Below are positions 1-5,364 of a stretch of 20,113 nucleotides of DNA, piece by piece. This DNA is from a virus, in IMG/VR virus record IMGVR_UViG_3300030108_005216, positions 1 to 20,113 of that record; one strand, given 5' to 3'. Every line of letters begins with the position of its first letter. The first letter of the stretch is position 1. The position numbers and the translations under genes were made by a program. The notes beneath the pieces were generated by a model that saw nothing but the letters and a program-made list of their open reading frames with translations, did not search any database and was not told the origin of the DNA.

Positions 1-1
1 T

Positions 2-340
2 CGGGTTATTTCTTATCAACGCGGGGCTGGTTATGGCAGCCATCGAAACGACAAAGCTGTTTTAGAATTTGAGCTTTCTTCGACTTCTGTAGACTCTTTA
101 ATCGCGTTTGCCCACAGCAAGCTGTACAACTGCGAGTTACAAGGTCTCGACGACGAAGTTAAGGAACCTGTTGTGGACGTACCTCTTGAAGTATTGGATT
201 TGTCGGTTAAGAAGCTCCGCGCTGCTTTGGCCACGGGTGACTACGACATGTACCTGGAGGCATTGTTGGAGGCGGAGAAAGACGGCAAGACCCGCAAGAC
301 TGCTGTAGAACTTTTAGAAGATCGAATCAGCGGGTCTTGA
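2..340 (+). CDS. C-terminal part of a rightward hypothetical protein, cut by the window edge
   Basis: An uninterrupted frame runs from base 2 to a TGA at 338-340; no start is inside the window, so this is the last ~112 residues of a longer protein. The first half is mixed, with Tyr/Gly/Ser-rich sequence. The last ~40 residues look like a small helical bundle (KKLRAALATGDYD, then LEALLEAEKDGKTRKTA). This Leu-Arg-x-Ala-Leu ... AEKxGKxRKTA pattern resembles a short helical domain I have seen at the ends or as whole small proteins in phage structural clusters, but I cannot name a family. The gene converges on the leftward operon, with 7 bases between the two stop codons. Codon use and density match the neighbouring phage genes. 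Reality as a gene is likely; function is unknown. Confidence 0.75.
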   Translation, partial: RVISYQRGAGYGSHRNDKAVLEFELSSTSVDSLIAFAHSKLYNCELQGLDDEVKEPVVDVPLEVLDLSVKKLRAALATGDYDMYLEALLEAEKDGKTRKTAVELLEDRISGS

Positions 341-371
341 CTCTGCCTTAATGGATTTTTCTAAGGGAGAG
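341..371. terminator. Inverted repeat at the convergent junction, possible bidirectional terminator
   Basis: CTCTGCCTTA (341-350) can pair with TAAGGGAGAG (362-371) across an 11-base loop, giving a 10-bp stem with a single G/G mismatch. It sits where the rightward gene (stop 338-340) meets the end of the leftward operon (stop 348-350), the expected place for a two-way terminator. There is no clean T-tract on the plus side; the run of five T lies inside the loop. It may be weak or factor-assisted. Confidence 0.35.
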
Positions 372-581
372 CCATCGCTCTACGATGCGCTCTCCGTCCC
401 TGGAACTGATTCCCTGTAGAAAGATTTCCGATCCAATCAGGTATATCTTCAAGGACGCCGAGTTAACGGTAAAGCCCACTACGTTTGTAAGGTCTACATA
501 GTGGACCCCTTGCTTTCCGCAATCCAAAACCACGATAGGGTCGTCCCCCGAGGGGTCCATAATTAACTGAGCTAAAGGCAT
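348..581 (-). CDS. Small hypothetical protein, last gene of the leftward operon
   Basis: This 77-residue protein starts at ATG 581, with an AGGA seven bases upstream and only nine bases after the stop of the scaffold-like gene, so it is translated from the same message. The sequence alternates short beta-type stretches (PIVVLDC, VHYVDL, VVGFTV, LKIYLIG, SEIFLQG) and ends with a helix rich in Arg and Glu (DGERIVERWLSL). That suggests a compact all-beta fold closed by one helix. No catalytic motif, signal peptide or membrane segment is visible. Its position beside the scaffold-like gene suggests a head-related role, but that is inference. I do not recognise the family. Confidence 0.75.
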   Translation of the reverse strand: MPLAQLIMDPSGDDPIVVLDCGKQGVHYVDLTNVVGFTVNSASLKIYLIGSEIFLQGISSRDGERIVERWLSLRKIH

Positions 582-590
582 GGCTTATTC

Positions 591-1604
591 CTAAAGGCTA
601 TTTTGAGCGGCTCGTCGCATCGCATCGATGATTTGATCAAAGCTACGTGGGTCCGACGAGGAGGTAGAACCTGCTTGACCTGTTCCCATATTCATAAGGG
701 ATACGCTGTCAGGAACGGGCTCTGGTTCTGCTGCCTTAGGGGCTTCTTCTACGACTTCAGGAACTGGCTCAGGAGCTTCAATCTTAGGGAAGTGTGCTCT
801 AAGCATAGTAAGAGCCATTTCTTTTTCCATGCCCGTAGCGGCAAGTCGGCAGAACCATTCGAACGCTTCGTCTCGCTTAGCCAGAAGCTCTTCGTCCTCA
901 AACTCTTCGTAGAGGTCTGGGGCTTCTCCTTTTAGCCAGGTATCCCAGACATCGACCTCTTCTTCAAGCCTTGCCTCTTCTGTAGCTTTGATTTGCTCTT
1001 GTAGCTCTTTGTATCTTTCTACCAAAGCATCTCGTTGGGCAAGAACCTTGTTGTAGTCCGTTGCTCCTGCTTTCTCGGCCTCTTCAAGGGCTTTCTTCAT
1101 CTGGCCTTCGAAGTCGTCTGAGATTCGTTGCTTCTCAGCTTCCATCGCTTTGATTTGCTCTTTAAGCTCGGCGATGGGGTCGCCTTCGCCGTAGAGCCAT
1201 CTCTGCACACGCTTTTCTTGTTCTTTTATGCGCTCTTCTCGGGCTTCCATTGCCTTGCGGCGCTTCGACATTTCTTCAAACTTGTCGGTATAGCCGCGTT
1301 GCCAGTTCTTGTACTTGTTCTCAAGACCCGACAGAACGGTCGCTTTTGCTTTGGCGTCGAGGCCATTGAACCATTCCGCAGCGCGAACGCTTTCCATTTC
1401 TCCGTTCCAGCCCCCTCCGACGTCGAGGCCAGAGCCTTCGGTGGTGGGGCCATCCGTCGAGCCACCACCTTCCGTAGTAGGTGCTGAATCCGTCCCGGTG
1501 TTGGCAGCGGCTTCGACGGGGGCCGAAGAGGTTTCCGAGGAGGCGGGTGCCGAGCCTTCCGTGCTCGTTTCCGCCCCCTCAGCGGGGGTATCGTTCTCAC
1601 TCAT
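591..1604 (-). CDS. Putative capsid assembly scaffolding protein
   Basis: This 337-residue protein is strongly acidic and low in complexity at its start (residues 1-65, Ser/Thr/Glu/Ala/Gly-rich). A long charged helical and coiled-coil section follows (about 85-215, e.g. RRKAMEAREERIKEQEKRV), then a more ordered helical patch (220-273), a Pro/Glu-rich linker (275-300) and a short final helix containing DAMRRAA. A disordered acidic start, a coiled-coil rod and a basic C-terminal helix are the hallmarks of phage scaffolding proteins, whose last helix docks on the capsid protein. The start ATG at 1604 has AGGAG seven bases upstream. Unusually, it lies some 7.7 kb from the capsid gene and on the opposite strand. 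No protease motif is seen. The assignment rests on composition and context, not on a conserved motif; another coiled-coil head protein is the alternative. Confidence 0.65.
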   Translation of the reverse strand: MSENDTPAEGAETSTEGSAPASSETSSAPVEAAANTGTDSAPTTEGGGSTDGPTTEGSGLDVGGGWNGEMESVRAAEWFNGLDAKAKATVLSGLENKYKNWQRGYTDKFEEMSKRRKAMEAREERIKEQEKRVQRWLYGEGDPIAELKEQIKAMEAEKQRISDDFEGQMKKALEEAEKAGATDYNKVLAQRDALVERYKELQEQIKATEEARLEEEVDVWDTWLKGEAPDLYEEFEDEELLAKRDEAFEWFCRLAATGMEKEMALTMLRAHFPKIEAPEPVPEVVEEAPKAAEPEPVPDSVSLMNMGTGQAGSTSSSDPRSFDQIIDAMRRAAQNSL

Positions 1605-1614
1605 TTTTTATCTC

Positions 1615-2184
1615 CTAATATCCACCAGGCATCATACCGCCGCCTGGATTACCAGCGGGCATTGGTGCTGCGGGGGCTCCCATGCCCATTCCCATATCGG
1701 GTCCAGCAGCCATCATGTCTTCAGGAGCCATTTCTTCCATTGGCATATCTTCGCCTTCCATTTGGGCGGCAAGCTTTTCAAGCTCCATAAGAAGTTGGAA
1801 GTCTTCTTTAAGCATGTCTGCAAGTTCTTGAGGAGTCATAGCTGCCAAGTCGTCTCGTTGCCGGGATGCTTCCCAGATACGAGCGGCTGCCTCGGGGCTT
1901 CCTACAACGGCTACCAGGGGAGCAAGGTCCACGCCCTCGGCGTTGTCGGCCTTGTCCATGTCCTTGGCTTCCATGTCCTTGGCTTCCATGTCCTCGGCTT
2001 CCATGTCCATGTCCATAGTGCCTTCTTTCATGGCTGCCATGTCTGCTTCTAACTCTTTTGGTCTTTCAACAGCCATAGCTGCCTCCTCGTCTCCTCTCTC
2101 AAGAGCATCAAGAATCTTGAGAAGAGGTTTTAGTTGATTATTCCAGCTGATGCTTTTTGTTGGTTTGTCGTTTTCATCAGCCAT
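1615..2184 (-). CDS. Acidic methionine-rich low-complexity protein next to the scaffold-like gene
   Basis: This is a 189-residue protein. I chose ATG 2184 because GGAG lies six bases upstream and the start overlaps the previous stop by eight bases; a TTG twelve bases earlier is possible but less likely. Residues ~55-80 contain tandem EDMEA/KDMEA units. A helical section follows (about 90-145, ending in QLLMELEKLAAQME), and the last ~45 residues are a Met/Gly/Pro/Ala tail with runs such as MGMGMGAPAAPMPAG. No enzyme motif, signal peptide or membrane helix is seen. The acidic helical character and position directly upstream of the scaffold-like gene suggest a second scaffold-type or portal-associated protein; the portal also ends in a Met/Ala/Gly/Gln-rich tail. 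I do not recognise a family. Confidence 0.75.
   Translation of the reverse strand: MADENDKPTKSISWNNQLKPLLKILDALERGDEEAAMAVERPKELEADMAAMKEGTMDMDMEAEDMEAKDMEAKDMDKADNAEGVDLAPLVAVVGSPEAAARIWEASRQRDDLAAMTPQELADMLKEDFQLLMELEKLAAQMEGEDMPMEEMAPEDMMAAGPDMGMGMGAPAAPMPAGNPGGGMMPGGY
1955..2014 (-). repeat. 15-bp tandem repeat inside the Met-rich gene
   Basis: On the plus strand, the unit TCCATGTCCTTGGCT occurs at 1955-1969 and 1970-1984 exactly and at 1985-1999 with one change. A degenerate, ATGTCC-rich stretch continues to 2014. Read leftward it encodes repeated Asp-Met-Glu-Ala-Lys/Glu units. The 15-bp period preserves the frame, so copy number could change without breaking the gene. Confidence 0.85.
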
Positions 2185-2425
2185 TGGTTTCTCCAAGCGA
2201 CTCGTCTTGTTGCTCTTGAGAAGGGTTGGTGGATTCTGCTAACTCAAAAGCGACCGCTACACCATACATTACAACCGCCTTATTTGGAAGCTTCCTTCGA
2301 TCGCCCGTTAGTGTGTCTTCATACACGGTTATGTCGTAGGGCAAAAGCTCTACTACTCGACGAAGTGTTCGAAAGCGCGTAGTGGCGCGTTGATTGGCTT
2401 CCGCAAGCTCGGAGGGGTCTGGCAT
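2177..2425 (-). CDS. Small hypothetical protein
   Basis: This 82-residue protein starts at ATG 2425, which shares a base with the preceding stop (TAATG), and its own stop overlaps the next start by eight bases. Residues 5-30 look helical (SELAEANQRATTRFRTLRRV). Then come a beta-type stretch (YDITVYED, LPNKAVVMYGVAVAFEL) and a Gln/Glu/Ser-rich acidic tail. The middle Val/Ala-rich part is too short and too charged nearby to be a membrane segment. I do not recognise it. Its position in the assembly operon is the only functional hint. Confidence 0.75.
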   Translation of the reverse strand: MPDPSELAEANQRATTRFRTLRRVVELLPYDITVYEDTLTGDRRKLPNKAVVMYGVAVAFELAESTNPSQEQQDESLGETNG

Positions 2426-2943
2426 TACTGACCCCAGCTTCCTGCGTTTTTGCCTGCCGAACCCACCCTTTTTGCGACTTTTGCCTTGTTCGGGTTTGCG
2501 TTTTGAGCAACGGCTTTAGACCTGGCTTCTTTCTTGTAGGCGGTGCTCTTTTCTTTAACTTCTTTCATTAGAGTTGAATCGATATTCCGACTTTTTCGAT
2601 CTACCCACTGCTTGTGCATTCGCTCGTCGAGGCGGGTATCCTTTTGAGTCTGGGTTTCGCTTTCGATTTCCACACGATGTCCGGGGAAGCGTTCTTTGAT
2701 GACGCCCACGGCTCGGTTATAATCTTCCCGAGTTTCGCAGTATCCAAGAACGCCCATGTCTACAGGCGTGAACGAACCAATGCCATCGCCACTGACCCCA
2801 GGAAATTTGCCGTGAGTCCAGTCAATAGAGCGAGCCCCACCGCAGCTTGGACACGGCGGGGGACCGTTCGATTTTCGGTAGAAGACATGAGAATCTTTCT
2901 CCCCGCAGGAGTTACACTTCAGACCATGAGCAACAAACGCCAT
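2425..2943 (-). CDS. Zinc-ribbon protein with a basic C-terminal tail
   Basis: This 172-residue protein has an N-terminal zinc ribbon with two Cys-x-x-Cys knuckles at C10/C13 and C31/C34, separated by a 17-residue loop. The knuckles read CNSC and CPSC and are followed by GG, as in FmdB-like and rubredoxin-type ribbons. The middle (about 45-100) is mixed, and residues 105-172 are very basic and Ala/Lys/Ser-rich, likely disordered and able to bind nucleic acid. The start ATG 2943 overlaps the upstream stop as TAATG. Zinc-ribbon proteins in phage structural operons are common but mostly uncharacterised. Zinc binding is well supported by the motif; a DNA or RNA role is inference. Confidence 0.8.
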   Translation of the reverse strand: MAFVAHGLKCNSCGEKDSHVFYRKSNGPPPCPSCGGARSIDWTHGKFPGVSGDGIGSFTPVDMGVLGYCETREDYNRAVGVIKERFPGHRVEIESETQTQKDTRLDERMHKQWVDRKSRNIDSTLMKEVKEKSTAYKKEARSKAVAQNANPNKAKVAKRVGSAGKNAGSWGQ

Positions 2944-3149
2944 TAGAAAATACGTCCTCGTCCAAGACCAGGTTTTCCTGGGGGTGTCTCGCGTCTGCGA
3001 GCTTCTTCCATCACTTCTGCCATAGATTGTTTTTTCTTCTTCTTCTTCGGGGCCGCTAAAACGGCTTTGTGACTAACATCTTCAGCCGATGGGTTATAGT
3101 CTTTTGTAGCTTGTTTCATTCCAACAGTTTTTCTCATTACGCCGGGCAT
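2943..3149 (-). CDS. Small lysine-rich hypothetical protein
   Basis: This is a 68-residue protein. I chose ATG 3149 because AGGAG sits six to seven bases upstream and the ATG overlaps the previous stop as TAATG; a further-upstream alternative start has no such signal. The middle holds a run of six lysines (APKKKKKKQS), then a helix AEVMEEARRRE and a Gly/Pro/Arg tail. No motif identifies a function. It is one of many short basic proteins in this operon and may be a virion-associated DNA-binding peptide, which is inference. Confidence 0.7.
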   Translation of the reverse strand: MPGVMRKTVGMKQATKDYNPSAEDVSHKAVLAAPKKKKKKQSMAEVMEEARRRETPPGKPGLGRGRIF

Positions 3150-3388
3150 TATTTTCTCCTGGGTCCTAAAACATCGGACCAATAAAGTCTATCACTCTCG
3201 GATTCTTGTAACCAGAGTTCAAGCCTTAGGTTTTTGTTAGAGATATCAGGTCTCCAGTATGGGTGGGGTTTCCTTAGTTTCCAACTCTCTGCTTTTTGAA
3301 CTGGTCTGTAATCTGGGGTAGGCGCGTCTTGTTCTTTTTCTTTTTCCACAGCGTCTTGAGCAACCGCGATTTGGTCGAACTCAGGCAT
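3149..3388 (-). CDS. Small hypothetical protein
   Basis: This 79-residue protein starts at ATG 3388, overlapping the previous gene by eight bases, and stops at the TAATG shared with the next gene. The first 25 residues are an acidic helix (AVAQDAVEKEKEQD). The rest is Trp/Tyr/Pro-rich (SWKLRKPHPYWRPD, then LELWLQESESDRLYW), an aromatic composition typical of small structural proteins. No known domain is recognised. Confidence 0.7.
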   Translation of the reverse strand: MPEFDQIAVAQDAVEKEKEQDAPTPDYRPVQKAESWKLRKPHPYWRPDISNKNLRLELWLQESESDRLYWSDVLGPRRK

Positions 3389-3650
3389 AACTACTACCCT
3401 CTCCGAGTGCTTCTCTTAGCTTACCACGATTGTCGTGGGGATCTGTAAGTTGCAGGTTACTGGGAGAATTATCGGTAGGGTCTCCGTTTTTGTGATGGAC
3501 GTCTTTACCCGCCATAGCCGCCTCGCCTTCTTGTTTTGTTTTGGCAGCACGGGCGGCGTTTCTGCCTGCTCGATCTTTTTTATCGGCCTCGGAAGAATGG
3601 TCTCTGGCGTACTCCTTTTTGTAGTCCCTCTCGTCGTTGGGCGTAGGCAT
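3381..3650 (-). CDS. Small HNH-like motif protein
   Basis: This is an 89-residue protein. Residues 1-48 are highly charged and helical. Residues 51-75 carry an HNH-type core, VHHKNGDPTDNSPSNLQL: paired histidines H52/H53, asparagines at 55, 61 and 65, and H72 as a possible third ligand. This matches the compact beta-beta-alpha-metal signature of HNH nucleases (HH ... DN..NL ... H). It lacks the longer flanking domains of homing or restriction enzymes. In many phages an HNH protein near terminase aids DNA packaging; here it sits within the terminase operon but ten genes downstream. Catalytic activity is plausible but unproven, and it could be a degenerate or structural version. The start at ATG 3650 shares a base with the upstream stop. 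Confidence 0.7.
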   Translation of the reverse strand: MPTPNDERDYKKEYARDHSSEADKKDRAGRNAARAAKTKQEGEAAMAGKDVHHKNGDPTDNSPSNLQLTDPHDNRGKLREALGEGSSYA

Positions 3651-3760
3651 TACTTCTTTCCTCGGGCTTTAGACAAGGCAATGGCAATAGCCTGCTTTTG
3701 CGGCTTGCCGTGAGACATATACTTCTTAATGTCTTTAGATACCTGGTCCTTTTTAGCCAT
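3650..3760 (-). CDS. 36-residue lysine-rich peptide with a KQAIAIALSKAR motif
   Basis: A short frame begins at ATG 3760 with a strong GGGAGG eight bases upstream and stops in the TAATG that starts the HNH-like gene. It encodes a 36-residue basic peptide whose C-terminal half, GKPQKQAIAIALSKAR, is a pattern I associate with small uncharacterised proteins grouped as DUF6496-like (name from memory, unverified). The good ribosome site, coupling and family-like motif make it a real gene despite its size. Function is unknown; the conserved KQAIAIA helix may mediate binding. Confidence 0.75.
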   Translation of the reverse strand: MAKKDQVSKDIKKYMSHGKPQKQAIAIALSKARGKK

Positions 3761-3762
3761 TT

Positions 3763-4179
3763 CTATTGCCTCCCTGCCCACACAATGCAGACTCGCGCAG
3801 AAGCGCACTTGAAGTCAAGCGCTTGACAGTATCCGAGGTCTCCTGCCTCTACAGCTCTTTCCGGGTCAGCCTCGTCTCCAAGACCGCCTTCGATACAAGC
3901 AAGCGTTTGATCGGTGGTGTCGAAAAACGAGCAGTTGGCGCAGCGCATCGTCATGACGTTTTCGACGCTGTCGTTAAACTTGTCTGCGTACTTTTGCCAG
4001 AACTCAGCATTGCCGCCTTCGTCGTCGAGACCAGGGTTGGCTGGACCGTACATTTTTGTGTCCAAGGCGTTCTGGCGATTTTCAAGATTGAGTTCAAGGT
4101 TCTGGGTGGCCTCGGGACAAGCATCTGCCGCACGGGCATCTTGTCGAAGGACGGCCATCATTTCGTCGTATTCAGCCAT
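3763..4179 (-). CDS. Cysteine-cluster protein, possible metal or iron-sulfur binder
   Basis: This 138-residue protein has an acidic, mostly helical first half (1-75). The second half has cysteines at 80, 83, 95, 118, 125 and 131 in the arrangement C-x2-C-x11-C-x22-C-x6-C-x5-C, ending CIVW. The motif RCANC ... YCQALDFKC ... CIVW resembles small phage proteins with a compact Cys cluster reminiscent of high-potential iron-sulfur proteins, but I cannot confirm that. A zinc site is the main alternative. There is no secretion signal. The start ATG 4179 overlaps the preceding stop (TAATG). Virion location is inferred from its operon only. Confidence 0.75.
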   Translation of the reverse strand: MAEYDEMMAVLRQDARAADACPEATQNLELNLENRQNALDTKMYGPANPGLDDEGGNAEFWQKYADKFNDSVENVMTMRCANCSFFDTTDQTLACIEGGLGDEADPERAVEAGDLGYCQALDFKCASARVCIVWAGRQ

Positions 4180-4421
4180 TAGTCTTTGCTCGTTCCGGCA
4201 GCTAAACCGTGCTTAGAGTACTGCTTACCCTCGCGGGTAGCTTTGCGCTTTTTACGGGTGGCTCCTGCTATTACAGCAGACGACAGCTGCTCTCTTTTGC
4301 TTTTAGGAAGGTACACCTCACCCGTCGCCTTTGGCCCTTGAGTGCTGGGCTTTCCGCTCTTTGTCCCCCAATCCTGCTTAGTCCAGCGGTCAAGGCTTTT
4401 CTGGCTTTTCTTCTTTGCCAT
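4179..4421 (-). CDS. Small basic protein, C-terminal-half-like of a DUF5872-type protein
   Basis: This 80-residue basic protein has a recognisable pattern: LDRWTKQDWGTKSGKPS, then a GxxYLP element and RKKRKATREGKQYSK. I know this combination as the second half of a widespread phage and microbial family of unknown function, which I recall as DUF5872 (unverified), where it is usually fused to a KPGQWSARK module. Here that first module is the adjacent upstream gene. The two overlap at TAATG, so the pair is made from one message. The role is unknown; the high Lys/Arg content would suit nucleic-acid contact. Confidence 0.75.
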   Translation of the reverse strand: MAKKKSQKSLDRWTKQDWGTKSGKPSTQGPKATGEVYLPKSKREQLSSAVIAGATRKKRKATREGKQYSKHGLAAGTSKD

Positions 4422-4603
4422 TAGTTCTTGTAACCTCCGCCTTTCTCTTTATATCTTTTGGCGAGCATTTGCGCTTTACGAGCAGACCACTGTCCAGGCT
4501 TCCCGCCTTTACCACCTCGCTTGATTGCTTCGAACAACTTTTTTCTCATACCAGGTTTGGTATAGTTTCCTGCTTCGTTAACCCGGCTTTTTTTCTTGGC
4601 CAT
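4421..4603 (-). CDS. Small basic protein with a GGKPGQWSARKAQ motif
   Basis: This is a 60-residue protein. I chose ATG 4603 over ATG 4609 because it forms the TAATG overlap used throughout this operon and has AAGGTG eight bases upstream. It carries the hallmark block YTKPGMRKKLFEAIKRG, then GGKPGQWSARKAQMLAKRYK and a GGGY tail. This is a small domain frequent in phages and some microbes, with no known function. In related proteins it precedes the WTKQDW-type block encoded by the next gene. Very basic, likely helical, no cysteines. Confidence 0.75.
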   Translation of the reverse strand: MAKKKSRVNEAGNYTKPGMRKKLFEAIKRGGKGGKPGQWSARKAQMLAKRYKEKGGGYKN

Positions 4604-4911
4604 TACCATTTCACCTTATTGGCCCAATAAGCTGCGCTCATCTTGCCTTTTGCAATGTTTTTAGCGTGCCGGGATTTGAAGCTCTTGCGCTTTTTCTTCA
4701 TCGTTTCGGTTTCGCCCTCTTTGGGCTTACCTGCGGTCTTGGCCCCTTGCTCGCCGAAACGTATGATTTTGAACTTACCGCCCTCACACGCCATGACAAT
4801 GTGGCTCTTTTTAGGGTGCTTGGGCGTTCTCTTGGGCTTGTTACAGCCCTCCAGTCCGTGCTTCTTCAGAAGCATCGCCTTTCGCTTTCTATCGCCAGCA
4901 TCCATAGCCAT
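4603..4911 (-). CDS. Small basic protein with a KSHIV...AAYWANKVKW pattern
   Basis: This is a 102-residue, strongly basic protein. Residues 10-35 contain LLKKHGLEGCNKPKRTPKHP and the middle reads KSHIVMACEGGKFKIIRFGEQG, a likely beta hairpin. The end is RKSFKSRHAKNIAKGKMSAA followed by YWANKVKW. This conserved architecture (SHIV, IRFGxQG, SFKxRHxxNIxKGK, AYWxxKVKW) occurs in many phage genomes as a small uncharacterised family, possibly the one listed as DUF6321 (from memory, unverified). The start ATG 4911 overlaps the preceding tiny gene's stop. It is probably a nucleic-acid or virion-associated protein, by composition only. Confidence 0.75.
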   Translation of the reverse strand: MAMDAGDRKRKAMLLKKHGLEGCNKPKRTPKHPKKSHIVMACEGGKFKIIRFGEQGAKTAGKPKEGETETMKKKRKSFKSRHAKNIAKGKMSAAYWANKVKW

Positions 4912-4985
4912 TAGTACTTCTTCTTTTTCTTTGCCTTAGACAAGGCTTCGGAAAGAGCTTTCTTCTTGGGTTTACTTTTGTACAT
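4911..4985 (-). CDS. 24-residue lysine-rich peptide
   Basis: A tiny frame starts at ATG 4985, overlapping the previous gene by 14 bases, and stops in the TAATG of the next gene. The peptide is half lysine, with sequence ALSEALSKAKKKKKY. The SEALSKAK part echoes the IAIALSKAR end of the 36-residue peptide at 3650-3760. AAGGA lies only two to three bases before the ATG, which is close. Without this gene there would be a 60-base gap in an otherwise gapless operon, and its stop lines up exactly with the next start; both support it. Function unknown. Confidence 0.55.
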   Translation of the reverse strand: MYKSKPKKKALSEALSKAKKKKKY

Positions 4986-5364
4986 TGTCCTTCCTATCTT
5001 GCTGCCAGGTACGGTGACCGGTGACGTGAATCATTCCTTTGGGCGTTTTCAGAAAAGAGAATCGTTTGCCTTCAGAGTCTTCGAAGATTTCGTAATCCAT
5101 GCCGTCTTTGCTGCCCGAATATACTTTCGCCCCTTTAGACAAGCGGTCGTAATCAATGCCTGAAGCTCTGTAAATGTCAGACGCATGCGCAATATGGCCT
5201 TGGTCTTTGCCTGAGTAAGGTCCGTGTTTTTTGGCGTAGTAAAGTGCGTCGTCAATATGGTGATTCTGTCTCCTCATGTTCTGGAGGACTTCACGCGCCG
5301 ACGGTCCTTGTCGCTCACCAGGAGCTGCCCCTGCTGGACCTTCGTATATCTGGTCTAACGACAT
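4972..5364 (-). CDS. Hypothetical protein following portal
   Basis: This 130-residue protein starts at ATG 5364, overlapping the portal stop as TGATG, so its translation is coupled to portal. The first 25 residues are Gly/Pro/Ala-rich. Residues 25-75 look helical with His/Tyr content (HHIDDALYYAKKHGPYS). Residues 78-118 look like a small beta sheet (GAKVYSGSKDGMDYEIFED, then KRFSFLKTPKGMIHVTGH). No catalytic motif is recognised. Position suggests a head or portal accessory protein, which is inference. Confidence 0.75.
   Translation of the reverse strand: MSLDQIYEGPAGAAPGERQGPSAREVLQNMRRQNHHIDDALYYAKKHGPYSGKDQGHIAHASDIYRASGIDYDRLSKGAKVYSGSKDGMDYEIFEDSEGKRFSFLKTPKGMIHVTGHRTWQQDRKDNVQK

Noticed and set aside
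2-340. Leftward frame near the left edge (31-234)
   Set aside because: The plus-strand frame is open from the edge to a stop next to the convergent junction and has a protein-like C-terminus. The opposite frame has no ribosome site and low-quality composition.
1309-2052. Long rightward frame opposite the scaffold-like and Met-rich genes
   Set aside because: It is the antisense of two well-supported leftward genes, has no ribosome site, and its repetitive sequence (HVLGFHVLGFHV) simply mirrors the 15-bp repeat on the other strand.
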